Below, in pieces: positions 44,970 through 59,150 of a stretch of DNA of 64,000 nt. A program made the translations under genes and the position numbers. Source of the DNA: Phlyctochytrium arcticum (Eukaryota; Chytridiomycota; Chytridiomycetes; Chytridiales; Chytridiaceae); contig JAHLKI010000001.1 in the NCBI GenBank assembly GCA_025602905.1, positions 2,604,001-2,668,000 on the forward strand. The letters run 5' to 3'. The notes beneath the pieces were generated by a model that saw only the letters and a list, made by a program, of their open reading frames with translations, made no database searches and was not told where the DNA came from. Numbering within the stretch: the stretch's first letter is position 1; the number at the start of each line of letters is the position of its first letter.

Positions 44970-47900
44970 ATGGAGGTAACGAGGGCAGCTCTGCTCAATG
45001 GGGAGAATGAATTCTGAAATATCTTTAGACTTTTGGTGCTGAACTGGAGGCACTGCTGAAGCAGGTTACGAGCGGCGACAATGCGCGGATACAAGCGGTA
45101 TAAACACAAGTCTTTGAACCATTGCTGTAGCAGCAAATAACGATTGAAATCGTATAGGCCACCGCAGAATTGAGCTCAAAGTACTACTCAAAAGTCCTAT
45201 GTATACCAGCCTTGTTCGAGCTGGCAACCCGCCACTCGGATCTTGCCGTAAGTCTACTCACCATGTAACCTTATTGCGCTTCAAGTAGTGACCAAGACTC
45301 CTACAGATCCGCCAACTAGCGGCAGTAGAGCTTCGAAAACAGATTAGAAAAGCAAGCGGTGACTGGTGGGACACCCTTGAGCTTTCCTACCGAGAGTCGA
45401 TCAAGCAGCGGATCCTTGATGTGATCCTCACAGAGTCAAGGTAGGTCCAATGTTTACACAGATCGTGAGTGGTATTCTCATGCATACTTTCAGCAAACCT
45501 GTTCGTAGTGCACTTGCGCGCGTCATTTCTGAGATTGCCAAAGTCGAGCTGGAGAAGGATCGCTGGAATGAGCTGCTCACTTTTCTGTATTCATGCTGCC
45601 AAAGTTCCACCGTCCATCATCGGGAAATTGGAGTATTTGTTCTCGACGCACTTTTCGAGGTGATTGCCGATACCCTGACCGACCGAATCCCTGAACTGTT
45701 CAATCTCTTTGCCAAAACATTGTCGGATCCCGAGAGCTTGGAAGTTCGTATTACTACACTTTTCGCCCTTGGAAAAATTGCCGACTTTATCGACCCTCAA
45801 GCCCAGGAAGATATCGCCTCTTTCCGAACGCTCCTTCCTGGAATGGTATCCGTCTTGCTCGACTGTTTGAACTCTGGCGATGAGCAAAGTGCCGTACGAG
45901 GATTTGAGGTGTTTGACAGCTTGCTGGTGATTGAGACACCGCTGCTCTCGCGTCACATGCCTGAGCTCGTTCAGTTTTTTGTGCAAGTCGGCTCAAACAA
46001 GGAATACGAATCACGCGCTCGAGTGTCGGCCCTTTCTTGCCTCATGTGGAGCATTGTTTTCAAAACGAAAAAGTTGACCAGCCTCAAACTCATCACACCC
46101 ATCGTTGGTAGCATGTTTCCCATTGCGGCAGAATCCGACCCGGAAGATCCTGACGAAGACTCTCCCGGAAAGCTGGCCCTGCAGATTTTGAACTCTTTGT
46201 CTACAAATCTTGCACCCAAGCATGTTTTCCCTGACTGCTCCCGATTGATTGTGGAGTACATGAACAATCCCAACCCGCACGCCCGGAAAGCGGCCATGCT
46301 TGCTTTTGGTGTCCTTGTGGACGGATGTGCTGATCATATGAGGACCAAAATGAGTGATTTATTGCTTCTCTTGAGCCAGGGTCTCCGTGACTCAGAGTCG
46401 ATCGTTCGTCGAGCTGCTTGTATCGCGCTGGGCTCTGTCGCCGAAGAGCTTGGAGATGAAATTGCTCAGCACCATGCCACACTCTTGCCTCTCATCTTTA
46501 ATCTCATGAATGATCCCGATGAAACTGTTCACAAATCCTCGACGCATGCCTTGGATGCCATCCTTGAAGGTCTTGGTGATGACATTACACCATATCTTCC
46601 AGCGCTGATGGAAAAACTTGTATTTTTGCTGGACAGCGGGAGTCCGGCCGTCATCGGTGTGGTTATTGCGTGCATTGGATCGGCCGCTCATTCTGCCGGA
46701 GACGATTTCCTGCCCTACTTTCCTCAAGTCATGATGCGATTGCAAACATTTATGCAGCTCACGGACGTTGAAGGATTAGAATTGCGAGGTCTTGCCACAG
46801 ATACCATTAGTGCAGTGGCAGAGGCGGTCGGCAAAGAGCCCTTCCGTCCGCACATGCAGCAGACCATGACGCAAGCTATGCAAGGCCTGGATTTGGACGA
46901 TTCACGTCTAAGGGAATGCAGCTACGTCTTTTTCTCCGTTATGGCCCGTGTTTTTGAAGAGGAGTTTGCTCCTTACCTTACTGCCGTGGTACCCCAGCTT
47001 CTGAAGTCCTGCAATGAGGAAGATAGTTTTGCCTCGGACGCAGCTGTCGGCGATGATGAGCAATCTTTGTCCCTCGACCAGGAGGACGGTGATGAACATT
47101 TCAGCGGTCTCAACATGAACAATGCCCTTGCTGAGGAAAAGGATACTGCTGCGCGATGCTTGGGACAGATTTTCGAGGCTTGCCGCTCAGCATTCATGCC
47201 ATACTTGCAGGAAAGCGTTGCCGTTCTGCCCAAGCTACTCGAACATTACCACGACAATGTCAGGAAATCAGCAGTCGACGCGTTCCTGACCTTCATCACG
47301 ACATTTTACAAAATCTCAACATCGGGCCGATCATGGAAAGCTGGCGATCCGCCAGTTGCGGTCGACGAGAATGTTGCGACTCTCACCAAGATGGGGATTG
47401 ATGCCATCTTGCTGATGTTGGATCAGGAGGAAAACAGGTATGGCCAGGAATCGAACGAAAAAATCTGCAGTTACTAAACAATTGATGTATATGCAGGAGC
47501 GTGGTTGCGCAGACCTTCAATGAGCTCGTAGAATGCCTGAAAGAGATTGGACCGTATGCCTTGTCGGATAGAGCTCAGGCCGTGGCCGAGGTTGTGTTGC
47601 TCGTTTTGCAAAAGGAGCACACTTGCCAGGTTGACTGTGAGGTGGATGATGATGAGATGGAAGCGTCGGTCATGCGCCGAACTGCCACCAAAGTGGAAGA
47701 GGACGATGAGCAAGCAGAGTACGATGCTATCCTTGCCAGCTCTGCGTGCGACCTGGTCGGTGCAATGGCACTGGCTCTGGGTCCCGAATTTGGGGTCTAC
47801 TTTCAGCAGTTTTTCCCCTTGATTGCCAAATACTACAAGAAGAACAAGCCTGTTTCCGACCGCAGCATGGCAACAGGAGTTTTGTCAGAATGTGCAGAGG

Positions 47901-48600
47901 GTTTAAAGTCTGCTGTGACACCATATACCACGGAATTGCTCTCTATTTTGATTCGAGCATTGTCGGATGAGGATGAGGAAGTCCGGGGGAATGCAGCGTA
48001 CGGCGTGGGCATCATCATTGCAAACACTGAAAGTGATGTTACAAGGTAAATTCCTGGTATCAACTTGATGGATGATGACATTTATGCTCACCTTCTCCCA
48101 GCTATTACGCACAAGTTTTGCAGTTGCTTCGTCCGTTGTTCGACGTCAAAACCCATCCCCACATGGCCGACAATGCGGCGGGTGCCGTCTGCCGCATGAT
48201 TACGCGCAACCCAGCGTCAGTCCCATTGGATCAAGTCCTACCCGTCGTCATGCAACATCTTCCATTAAAGAAAGACTTCCAAGAGAACGAGCCCGTGTTC
48301 CGGTGCATTGTGTACTTGTTGCAAAACAATAATCCCTATGTAAGGAAATTTCTCCCTGGAATACTGATATCGTTCCATTACTAACCATTTTGTACCTAGC
48401 TTCTGAGCAACATGCCCGGTCTGCTGAACGTTTTCGTTCAGGTCCTTGGTCCACCGGAAACGCAATTGACAGAATCTACCCGCGCAAGTATTATCGGTCT
48501 GCTCCAAAGCCTCAAGTCGAATCACAGTGATTCATTTCAGACAATGATTGCTGGACTCGGCCCCGAGGTTCAAACTGCTCTTGTGGCCCACTTGAACTGA
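44970..48600 (+). CDS. KAP123: Importin beta family karyopherin, Kap123/IPO4 type
   Basis: Exons 44970-44975, 45029-45097, 45158-45247, 45307-45440, 45494-47437, 47497-48045, 48102-48339, 48400-48600; 1076 aa, in frame. The first coding exon carries only Met-Glu before the intron. The protein is a HEAT-repeat solenoid: NARIQAATAELSSKYYSK, LAAVELRKQIRK, FPDCSRLIVEYMNNPNPHARKAAMLAFGVL and DSESIVRRAACIALGSVAEELG. An acidic loop (EEDSFASDAAVGDDEQSLSLDQ) lies around residue 620. Kap123 imports ribosomal proteins and histones H3/H4 in yeast and cooperates with RanGTP. Length fits the family (about 1080-1110). Confidence 0.93.
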
Positions 48601-51600
48601 TGTAATCTTTGAGACCTCTTTATTTATGTCAATACATTCTCATTTTCTTCATCATACTTGTGGCATCAGGAAACGCCTTTACCTACTCGAGTACATGTCA
48701 TGATTGTATGGAGCATATCGGGGGAGGGTGCGGCATAGCGCCAGGAGCATGCGCAGTAGCACTCGTGGTAAATAGCCGGGTAACAAGGTACGAGTGCCAG
48801 GTGGGATTCATCTCTGGCTGCCAAATGTACAGCCGTGCAGCATGGCACTGTGGACGTTTTACATTTATTGAGAACTTAAGGGAAGCATCAGACAGAGGCA
48901 CAAGGCCAAGGGAAAATTGCTGCAATAAAACGTAGTGTGTATTTCGAAAGAGTATATGAATATTATGATTGTACAAGAAATAAGAGAGAATCACACAAGA
49001 CAAACCAAGGCCCTCCGGCTGCCCACCCTGTGCACTGGTCCCAAAGCAGAGTGAGCTACGTGAAGGTCCAGTGTACAGGGGGGACAGCCAGTATAGCCGC
49101 GAGCTCCAGCCATTTTACTATTCGCCCGCGGCAGTCCTTTTCACCTCCGAAGAGGAATCGCCATGAAGAAAAAATGGGAAGGGGGAATCGGGGCGAGCGA
49201 GCCTTTTTATAGCCCGGCGAGGGGTGCTTATGTCAGCTCTTCTTTCCTTGTGATCTGGCTATTGGCAGAAGCGCAGCAGATGGTTGAGGCCAAAATTAGC
49301 CTGAGCGGAGTTGCTGAGGTCACTACGAAACGCGTGGCGGTCGACGTCCGGTAGCGGGCAGAATGTATTTTGGGACAACAGTATCTTGACTTGCATCCGG
49401 GGTGCGTTCAAAGAATAACCTCCAATTGGAAGACTGAGGGCTGGTATGGGAAGTCTGCTCGTGGATCCTAACCAATTCGGACACTTGGTCATGGTTGCGG
49501 TGAGTTGGCGGGTGTGGTGGGCACTAGCAGCCTTGCGTGGTTAATAGACGATTCGGTGCTGGAAAGGGTCGAGAAGACGTGAAAGCTGTCTGCTGAAGGG
49601 TTCCCCGGGTTCATGACGGTGCAAGGCTGTCCATGTCGTTGACGTCCTCTCGTCCTCCTCGTCGTCAAAGTCGCTTCCGAGTTTGTTTTTCTGTGTTTTC
49701 CGTGTCGAAGTCGTCGGTAGGGATCCAGCCAAAGTCTGTTCCGCACCCGCTCACACAACGACCTCTGCCCTACATTTCGTCTACTGGGTCTCAACCTATG
49801 TGCGCTTGGAAATAATTTCAAAGGCTGTCTTTTGGTTGCCGTCTTTCCGGGGACGCAAAACGGGGCTTTGGATCTTTGTCATTAGCGGCGCAGCTGAAGG
49901 AGGAAGCGACCGGATTCAAAAAGATCAGAACGACAGCAGACAACCACGACGACAACAACTATTACGACTAGAACAGCAGCGGGAAAAAGCTAGCAGCTAA
50001 TAGTCACGGGTGGTATACGATGAAGCACCTAAGATCAACAGCCAGTTTTTCGCGACCGACAGCAGCAAACAGGACAAAGAGACGGTTATTGGGAGCTGCG
50101 AAAAGTTATAGCTGTTTCAGGCCCTCTCTCAACCTTCAGGGCCTTTTTGAGATCAAGCTGCGCTTTGGATCACAACTTTACTACCATGTGAACGAACGAC
50201 ATCTGCAAAAAAACCTCCCCCTTTGCTCCCGCACCGGACACCACAAAACTATCGCTCGACGATTATACCTCACGGATGCAAACGAGTAAAACATTCCCAC
50301 ATCCCACTGAATAACGGAGAAACGACAATGACATCCGCAAGCTTGTTTCCCACGCTCCTGTTTCGCCGATACCAAGGCCCGGATCTCACAGGCGACCAGT
50401 TCTGACGAAACAGTCGAAGCAACCACGCCAAGATTAAACAACTTGGGACCAACTTGGACCGCTCCAATCGGAATATCACTTGTCTTTCTGCAATATGAAT
50501 CCTCTCATCGCAATGATCACGCCCCACCGCTATTTAGTCACCATTCCTTAGCTCCCCGAATATCCAGTCTTGTATCAGACCACATCAACATGACCCCCGG
50601 GGGTATGAGCCTGTAATACACTTCTGGAAGACCACTGCAATCTGCAGTTGCACTCCGGTACAGCAAAGCCAGCTCCAAGCAAAGAAAGTGGGTGAATTTG
50701 CGAATGTATATTCCAATCAATAACAAGAGTTGCAAGAAGCCACTACGGTAAGAGGGCCATATTGTTGATGAAGGTATGATTTGGAGAGCTACTGTAAGCG
50801 TATGAGAGTGTGAAAAATTGAGATGGAAAACCACGCACCCCAAGGACCGGGATTCCAGTTATAGGAAAAAATCTTTTAAAAAAAACCTGTCCAGAAAATT
50901 TGACCAATGTTTTAAGTACAAGAGAAAGATAAATCTCAGTGCCCCCCGGGCCTCCCGCTTTGAAAAGCTGATGGTCGGTAATGGATGGTATATTTACAAA
51001 ATGATATTTTCAAGAGACGCGGTATTTTCGGTCTTGATGTCAAAATTAATTGTCATGAATGATTGACAATATATTGTCTCCTTGTATTTTATATATACAG
51101 GCGCCCGTAGTGACGACTCTGATGAAGAAAACGGATTAAGTTGAGGAGGAACCTAGCCGCAGCGCAAAAAGGATGTTGAAAGGGGACCGAGCGTGGTATC
51201 AGCACTTGAGAGAGAAGACTATGAGTGCTGTGAGGGAAAAGGTGTTTGCCTCGGATATGAAGCGATTGCAGGGCTTTCAAAAGTTGTGATGCAACAGTGT
51301 GAGGATGGTTTGTTTAGATGGGATTTTTGGACGCTCGAAATCTGGCGGAGAAATGCCTGGGATGCATCTCTCAATTATACGAGACTTGCAGACCGACTTC
51401 AAATAGCATTTCTAATTTGTAAACCATCGAGATGTCCTTTTTGCTAGACAAGTACATTGTAACACCTAACCCATCATCACATTGCATTTTAATTTTTAGA
51501 ATCTCATGCGGTATATGGCGGACAGAATTACTGGATCGTGGCAATGTAGCTGTTTTCCCCAAACCGCCACCATCATTCTAACGCGGATAACGGCGGGGAT

Positions 51601-53934
51601 TTTCGCACGTAAGCCACTCGTAATTTTGGACGTTTAATTTCTCCGATCCTTTTTTGAGGGTCGAATCTCTCGGGAGAATGTAGAGTCCTTGAGGGAAATG
51701 AATTTCCTCTTTCTCTCGTAAATCAGTTAACGCCTTTGCATGCCTATCTCCCCTGGACACCGCAAATTATCCACTCCCTATTGTGTGCTTGATTTTAACA
51801 TTCCTTCTTCGAGAGTTTACACCATGGTCAATATGAAGTCGGTTGTTACATTGGATTATTTTCATTCCCACATAGGTGACTGAGTCAAAAAAATCACATG
51901 CAGTAGGTATTAACCCGATACGCATGTACACCATGGCCCCAACTAATCATTTGCATAACAGAACATGGAACGTACCCACCAGCATGAAGATGGATGTTTC
52001 GACTGGATTCTGGAGTTTGACAAGATGGTGGGCTACGCGAACGTGATTTTCCCACTTACAGAAAACGATTGGAATTTGAAGACAGGAGACTACTGCCCAC
52101 GGAGGATATGCAGACTGCACCGAGCGCGTGTGGGCTTCTCCGTCGTCTTCTGAAGCAACGTACTTGAACCTTCTGGGCGGAGTCTGGGCGGAGGACTGGC
52201 TGTGATTGCACCAAAAGGATCAAGGAATTCCGGCTCTTGACAAGTGTTGACCTGAATGATTTTCGATGCCCGATCTTCCTTTGTACCCGAATTTCATACG
52301 TCCAACGTTTCAAGGTAAGATGTCATGCGGATCTTCTATGAAAATGAGCCAGTAGGTGGGTCGATGGTCCGTTTCTTGGATGTCGCTCTTGCTGCTGACG
52401 CCAAAGAGGGAACAAGGCGTGTTGGAATGTGCTTGTCGCTGATGGGCTCAGCACTTGCGCCCGGGATCTCACACCTTGCATTTGAACGTGGAGATCAACG
52501 AATGTGTGGAGGATTTTGCCACCCGGCGGCGCGAGATGATCAGCTCGCATTCTTCCGGGAGGATATAGAGGGCAGGCGGGCGGAGGTATTTGACCGGACA
52601 GATCAAGAGTTGGTAACTTATTGCTTGTAGAGTAGCGCAGGGAGGATCTGTACGGGCGGTGAAGTGGTTGAGATTTGGGATGTTCATCGTTCATAATATT
52701 CCCAGAGCCCCTTGTTGCGATCTGGAAACAGGGTTCTTGGATGATCGTCTGCGGTTTCCTTCTCGTCGTCTACACGTTGCTGGTTTGGATTCTCGGTCGC
52801 AGACGTTTGCTGCCTCTGGTGCGCTTTACACGGTGACCTGGGCTGTAACTCCTCCTGGCTGGACAGCAGAAAAGTCCGACTTGCGATAGATCTCGATTTG
52901 CGTTGCGCTACAGGATATCCGGCCATTTCCGCAGGAGCCACAGTGGTATGTGGTCGTCGTTGGAAAGTACAATTCCTGGACGAGTCTGTCGGGGGCTGGC
53001 TAGCTGATTGATTTGAGATTGGCAGCAGCCCGCCGCGACGAGGACCTCGTTAAAGAATACCGGAGCAGGCACACATGATAGCTTTTTGTCTCGTCGCCGT
53101 CTTCATCGTCGTTGTCGTTGCTTTTGCTCGTTACGACCACCACCCCCCGGCATTTTCGTCGCTGTTCCTCCAGCATCCGGAATTGGCCGCCCACTCGGAG
53201 CATACCACACTTTCCATATTATCATGGCTAGATTCCAGATATTCCACTGCAGCTACTTTGGCCATTTCCAGATACATTGTATTGGTCGTCGTCGTTCGGC
53301 ATGGCATGGATGGTCTGCTGAGTGAAATGTTCTCGGCTTGAGCGCGGCCTTCATGGATTCAGGGACAGGGCACGGAAAACATTTTTGGTTTTTCCGCGTC
53401 CGACACCCCGACGCGTCGGTCAGAACTCGCTCGTCGTCGCCGTCGTCGTCGTCTTTGATGCCCAAGACATTCTGCCCCAGACATTCAGCACCTCGACCAT
53501 ACTCGACATTTTCGGATTCCCTTCTCCTACTCGGCTCGCCGTCGGTCAATATTGGCGCGGATGTCCATATGCTATGGATTCATATCCAGCCGACAGCTAC
53601 GGCCATCACGGGCTACGATGACTTTGTCATCCGGGGTCATCTTCGTTCAGGGACTTCTTTTTTTTCCGCTCCAATCATCTCATATCGGGCCGGGCTGGAT
53701 ACAGCGCATAACACACGCATCCCTGAAACCTAAACGGTCTTTCCGTGGCAAACGGCACATTTTTATGGGGTCTACGGAGCATCTGCGACTCCCCCGGCAC
53801 TAGTTGCGACGGGGCTGGGGAAGGGCCCCAAAAACTACAAAAGGGGACCGTCGCTCTGCTCTCCCCCCATCATTCTCATCACTCTCATCAAGACTCGAAC
53901 TCGACTCTCTCTCTCTCCCTCTCAAGACTTGGTT

Positions 53935-54080
53935 TCTCTCTCCTCATCAGGACCATCAGGACCTGGCTCTCCGGCTTCATCATCAAGACTGGCTCTCATC
54001 ATCAGGACTTGGCTCGGCTTCATCATCAGGACTAGCTTTGGCACTCTCAACAAGGACTTGGCTCGACATCATCTGGATTT
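53935..54080 (+). repeat. Imperfect tandem repeat, unit like CATCATCAGGACTTGGCT
   Basis: Several degenerate copies of CATCATCAGGACT or CATCAAGACT followed by TGGCTC, spaced 15-30 bp, inside a CT-rich block. Translation gives repeated Leu/Ser/His/Gln, but no clear gene. Confidence 0.55.
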
Positions 54081-55316
54081 TGCGGATCAGGCCTCTCTAG
54101 GTGAGTTGTTTGGTGATTGGGGTCGTGTTTTTCGGATGTCCCCATGTGGGCGAGCCGGACCGTCGCTGGCGTAAGTAAATGGTTGGTGCCAGCGGCTGCA
54201 CTGTGCAGAGGGGCAGTGTACTTTGCTGACCGAGGGCGGGCGTCGCTCGATGAAGGAGCACTGGGGGCCGGTGACCATATGGCAAACGGTCGAACTAAAT
54301 ATGGTTTCCCGACGTGGGTGGATGCAGTGATTTCGCGTCGTTAAATAAGTGAAGGTGGCCACTGCTTGTCTGGGTTCTCTCTTGTATTTTGTACTCTGTT
54401 CTGTCTATACATTCTCTTGCTTCAAATACTATATCTATACCACTCCTACTTTTGCAATCTTGCTATAATGCCTTTGCCTTGTTTGTTCAATGTTGTTGTC
54501 AAAAAGATGAACCGTCTCGAGGCCGGACCTCTGAAAGGAGTGAATGGACATGTAAAATGTCTTGATGGCGGCATCAGATGGCTATGCTAGAATCCCTTGC
54601 AAGAAGCTCTCTCCACCTCTATATGTTGCATCACACGGGCATGAACGCCCGGAATTATGAATAATGTCCAGTCTCATATCCGGCCTCATCAACATTGCCT
54701 GCTGTAAATGCAGGACGGCCACTGTAATTGGGAAAGCATTACGATAGCATCTATACCCCTATACCCGCTCACGGCCCAAAAGAAGGATGTCATTGCTGGC
54801 GCACGCGTCGACAATGGACGGAACAGAGGAGATATACCAACAAGCATTTTGACTTTTTAATTAGAGGTGAACAGAGCAATCAGAGACATACTTGACGATA
54901 GAACCTTGCAAGCTTTCTCCCCTCGAGATCATCTACTCATTAGTCTTTCCCACTCTAGACAGTGCGTTATCAAACGGGCACATTTGGCCCCAAATTCTGA
55001 AGCTATGTTTGTCTCAGAGAGTTAGGTCTATTTGTATATTCCAACAGTGACCATCCCTCCTGTGGTTACAGGAACTGTATTGAGCGCTATGGGCGGTTAG
55101 TAAAGGCAAAAAGTTCCCAGAGCGCCACCAGATCTACTGCGCAGATCAAGTGGCTATGCAAGCAATTTGACACACAAATCGGACCGCAAATTTCCCAAAA
55201 TTTGAGATTCCGCGCCAAAATGCTGTCAACGTAAAGCTTGTTGGGCGAGGATAGAGCGGGACATATATTTGAAGAGCGGGCCGGAGGTTTTTTGGGGCGA
55301 GCCGCTGTGGAGACGA

Positions 55317-55324
55317 TATATACA
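55317..55324 (+). promoter_or_regulatory. TATA-like box of the WD40 gene
   Basis: TATATACA, 98 bp upstream of the ATG at 55422, followed by a CT-rich stretch suited to transcription initiation. Confidence 0.45.
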
Positions 55325-55421
55325 ACAACCACTCCAAGTTTTCCGTCCGTCCTCAACTTCATTCAAGTTTCAAACGTCCATTTCGTCGCCGCCACCTTCT
55401 GGTTGCCTCTGAGAACATAGC

Positions 55422-58332
55422 ATGCGTCTTTTGTCTACCAACAGTCCTGCCGTACCCTCTCCACTTGCTGGGATTGCCGCTCAAGAGCAACATCAGCGCT
55501 TACAACAGCAGCAACAATCAGAGCAGACCATTGCTGCAAACCGGCAGCTGAAGCCGGGTTTTCATGAAGAGTTGAACCGGGACATTGACCGGTGAGTTTG
55601 CTCTTTGTCAAATGCATATACTCGTAGAAGTGTGGATAGTCGAGTGGGGCACTTTGGGGCGGGCGGGCCCGGTGACGTGCGAGACTTGGACTCAGTTTAG
55701 TCATCGCTTGGCAGTTCATTGACCGTGGTTTCTCATACGATCTTGTTCTAATCCTTTGATGCATTACAGAAAACACAATCAAATATTGCCATCTTTCAGT
55801 GGCCTGGATATTCAAAGTCATTGGACCCCGAGCGTCGGACGTAATACCGCCGGTGAAGACCACATCTTTGGCCGATCGTCCGTCATGGATAGTCTCTGGA
55901 GCGCGTTTTCGGTTTTCAAACCTGCACCCTCCGGTCGTCCATCCCGGGGTCCGCAGAGAAGCCCATCTCAAAGACAAGCCCCCCGAATCCAACAGTCCCA
56001 CGGACCACATTCCCCTATCCGTCGCCACTCTAGCGCAGTCCCCAACCCACCTTCGCCTTCCGCGAGCCAATATGCCACAGCCGAATACCTTTCCCGAGCC
56101 ACAACTTCACACCGCGAGAGCTTCGCTCCACCACCTGTTGAACATGCTGATACCTCAGACTCATCTGAAGGGATCACATTAGCTATCCCCATGTCAAGTC
56201 TGGATGCGGTTACGACACTGTCTGTTGTACAAGACTCCTTATTTATCGGCACGAAAAGTGGTGCAGTAGTTGAGTGGGATGTGGACAATCAAACAGTCAT
56301 CAGAACGTATCAACCGACACCTGAAGACGAGGCACTCCTTGAAGGAGAAGAGTCATCAGAGTCCAAAAGTACCGAGTGCGCTGCGGTGACTGCCCTTACC
56401 TGTTCAAGTCGGAAGATAATTTCAGGCTCTGCTGATGGCGCTCTACGAGTTTGGTCGGTTGCGACCGGTGCATGCGCGCGATCTCTCTTGGCAGCTCAGA
56501 AAGGAGCCGTAACGGCTTTAACTCACACCCCAGAGGGACGACTTTATTCAGCGGGCGCTGACGGAATCATCAATGAATGGGATGCGCGATCCCTGCGCAA
56601 AAAGTGGATGTTGAATGGCCATTCAGGCGCAGTGACGATGCTCTATGCTGGGCCGAGTGGAAGTGGTCGGCTCTTTTCGGCCGGCTCCGATCACACTATC
56701 CGCGTATGGGATCTCAATACGGGCCGCTGCCTCGTTACCTATCAAGAGCACAATGATGCAGTTTTGTCCCTTTGTCTTGGCCGCGATCTTTTGTACAGTG
56801 GGGCCCAAGATGGTGCTATTCATGTTATGGACGTCAACACGGGGCAATGCCTTCGAGTTTTGCGAGGCCACGCAGGCGCGGTCCGGTCTCTTTGCTTAGC
56901 CAAGGGTAAACTTTACAGCTGCGGTGATGATGGGCATGTCATTGCGTGGGACGTGAAAGCGGCGCGGATGACGCGCAAGATGGCCGCTCCTGGAGTAGTT
57001 GCCTTATGTGCTGGCGCATCAGGAAAATTATTTGCAGGGACGGTTGAAGCAAGAGTGTATCAGTGGACTATTGCCGCTCCGGCTGTTGAACAGCTGACGA
57101 TACCGGTAGCCGCCGAAGACGAACTCGCGCCAACGCGGTCTACTAGCTCAGCGACGCATTCGAGCGGAGCTGGCGATATGGGTCGCCCACGACCGCAAAG
57201 CATGATGGCGCAGCTTACTCCCGCTGCCCATAGTGGATCGCCCCCTAGCCTTCACCGTCGATCCACCCTATCATCCCGCGCTCCATCTGCCGTATCTGCG
57301 GTTGAGGACGTTAATTTGCTCAAAGAGCAACTTGCCAAAGCTCAAGAACTCATCTCTCACCAAAATCGGCAAAAGCTCCGTCTCAAAGGCGAACTAGCCG
57401 CCACCCGTACAGAATTTGCTCGACTACGGGCAGATTTTGCCGCAACCCAAGATGCATTTGAGCGTGCAACCCAAGCCGAAGACGAACTCGGCGCCGCCAA
57501 AGATTTGTTGGTCACGTACAAGATGGAATTGTCCCTGACTCAGGAAGCTCAAGAGTCTGCTTTGGATTACATTACCCGCACCGCTGGACGAAGTCGGATT
57601 GAAATGGAACACGATCTACTAGGTTTGCACGCCCTTCTCGCCAAACCGATCCCGGTTCACCCTCTCTTGGAATTACGTGAGCTAGAAACTTTCAAGCCCC
57701 CAAAGCCGACCGAGAAATGTTGGGAGACAGACTCAGAGTACGACTCTGACGTTGATATTGATGACCTTGACCCGTGGTGGGAACGGCTGAGCGATGATGT
57801 TTTACAAGTGCCCATGGAAGAGTTGGCCCGCAGACGTGAGGAAAAGCTATTGGAACAAGAACGAGGCAGAGAAGCCTGGTATCGGCCCAGCGATTCACCA
57901 GAAACCGGCAGCTCAGCGCAATCAAATCTTCCCTATTTGGGCGAACCAGAATATGACGCCCACACCGAATCCTCTCGATCGTCAAGAGTAGATGATTTAT
58001 CGGATCCCCGCAAGGAGCTGCGGCGGACATCATCGACATCAACATTGGGCGACATTAATGACATTTTGCAGAAAGCGGCTGCAGTCATTGTGCGCAAATT
58101 GCCTGACGGCTCCATCATGGCCGCAGCTGGCGCACTTCTTGGCGGAGAAGGGTCCAAGCCTCAAAATATTAGCGACCAAGACTCTCGTCTCTCCAGATTT
58201 GCCCCGTCTCCCTCTGCCTCTGCGCACTCTCCTGAGAAATCAGACAAGGCTTTCAGCATGTATGCGTACCCAAATGCTCTTCTCCAATGGGGTGCAAAAG
58301 TGACTCGCAGTATACATGAAACATCCCCCTAG
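55422..58332 (+). CDS. Seven-blade WD40 protein with coiled coil
   Basis: Two exons, 55422-55591 and 55770-58332 (178-bp intron); 910 aa. N-terminus: a Gln-rich stretch (QRLQQQQQSEQT), then a Ser/Pro/Arg-rich linker. Residues about 202-492 hold seven WD40 repeats (for example GSADGALRVWSVATG, AGSDHTIRVWDLNTG, GAQDGAIHVMDVNTG), enough for a closed propeller. A coiled coil follows at about 565-655 (LLKEQLAKAQELISHQN), then acidic DSEYDSDVDIDDLDPWWE and a Ser-rich tail. I do not recognise a named orthologue. WD40 plus coiled coil suggests a scaffold, for example in cytoskeletal, trafficking or ubiquitin-ligase complexes, but that is a guess. No F-box was found. Confidence 0.85.
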
Positions 58333-59085
58333 ACCCCTTTTTTCAGACTAGACGTATCCCTAACATCCATCTCCCATTATACCAGCTTCATTCTCCATTA
58401 GCCCATCAATTTTTTATTGTAGCTCGCATTTATCATTATACATTTGGCACAACAACACATCGCAAATGCTTCCATTTTGTTTCATTACAGTACTTCACTC
58501 TTTGACGGATGTCGAATTGACCGCTGGTCCGCTCTGTTACCCCAGCTCACTAGTAATGTGATGGCAGTGTCACAAGATAGTGAAGAGGAGGTTCCGCAGG
58601 ATGGCTCCCTGGATGGGCTCTCCCCTCCCCAGCTCACTCCCGCTGTCACTCCCGTTCACCTTGCAAGTGGCTATGCAATTGCTCTTCGCTATAGCAACAC
58701 CTTGAAGTTGAAGACCGGACGCGTGGGAACAACTTCGGAATCCCATCGCGAGATTAGGCATCTCAAGTTCAAGCTTTCCTTTCACGATCCTACAAAACAC
58801 GCCAATCGAGGACGGATATCCTCAGCAATTGTGGTACACCGCCGAGATATGTCTCTAGCGTTTTGAAACTATGTATGCTGCGCTTATGTGAACTCGGATT
58901 GTGCTCGCGTTTGCTTAAATTACAGAACACATGTACGGGAGGATTCAGTTCAACGAGAAGTCAGTTGTGGTAGATCACATGAAAAGTGGCCAGCCAATCA
59001 TTTCCCTCTTCCGAAAAGATGATTGCACCATTTTTTACTTTTTTCCACCCGCCTGACCTGACCCCGCGCCACAGCCAAAAACCCC

Positions 59086-59150
59086 TATAAAAGCCGTTCC
59101 CGTTCCTGTTCCCCCCCTCCACTTTTCTTTTCATTGTCTTCCGTGTCCGC
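59086..59150 (+). promoter_or_regulatory. Promoter-like TATAAAAG plus CT-rich tract
   Basis: TATAAAAG at 59086-59093, followed within 30 bp by a C/T-rich tract, the arrangement of strong fungal core promoters. The first ATG downstream (59210) opens only a 24-codon frame (to 59284), so the transcript, if any, is a short-ORF or non-coding RNA, or the gene body is lost. Confidence 0.4.

Larger units (their letters stand above)
48601..55421. other. Gene-poor 6.8-kb region
   Basis: No protein gene recognised in six frames. Open frames are under about 130 codons, overlap on both strands and have low-complexity translations. Visible features: an imperfect CATCATCAGGACT-type repeat (53935-54080) preceded by CT-rich sequence; CGTCGTC-rich stretches (53080-53460); and a possible promoter with pyrimidine-rich leader near 54370-54470. 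It could hold non-coding RNA genes, decayed transposons or regulatory DNA. No tRNA B-box was found. Confidence 0.5.
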
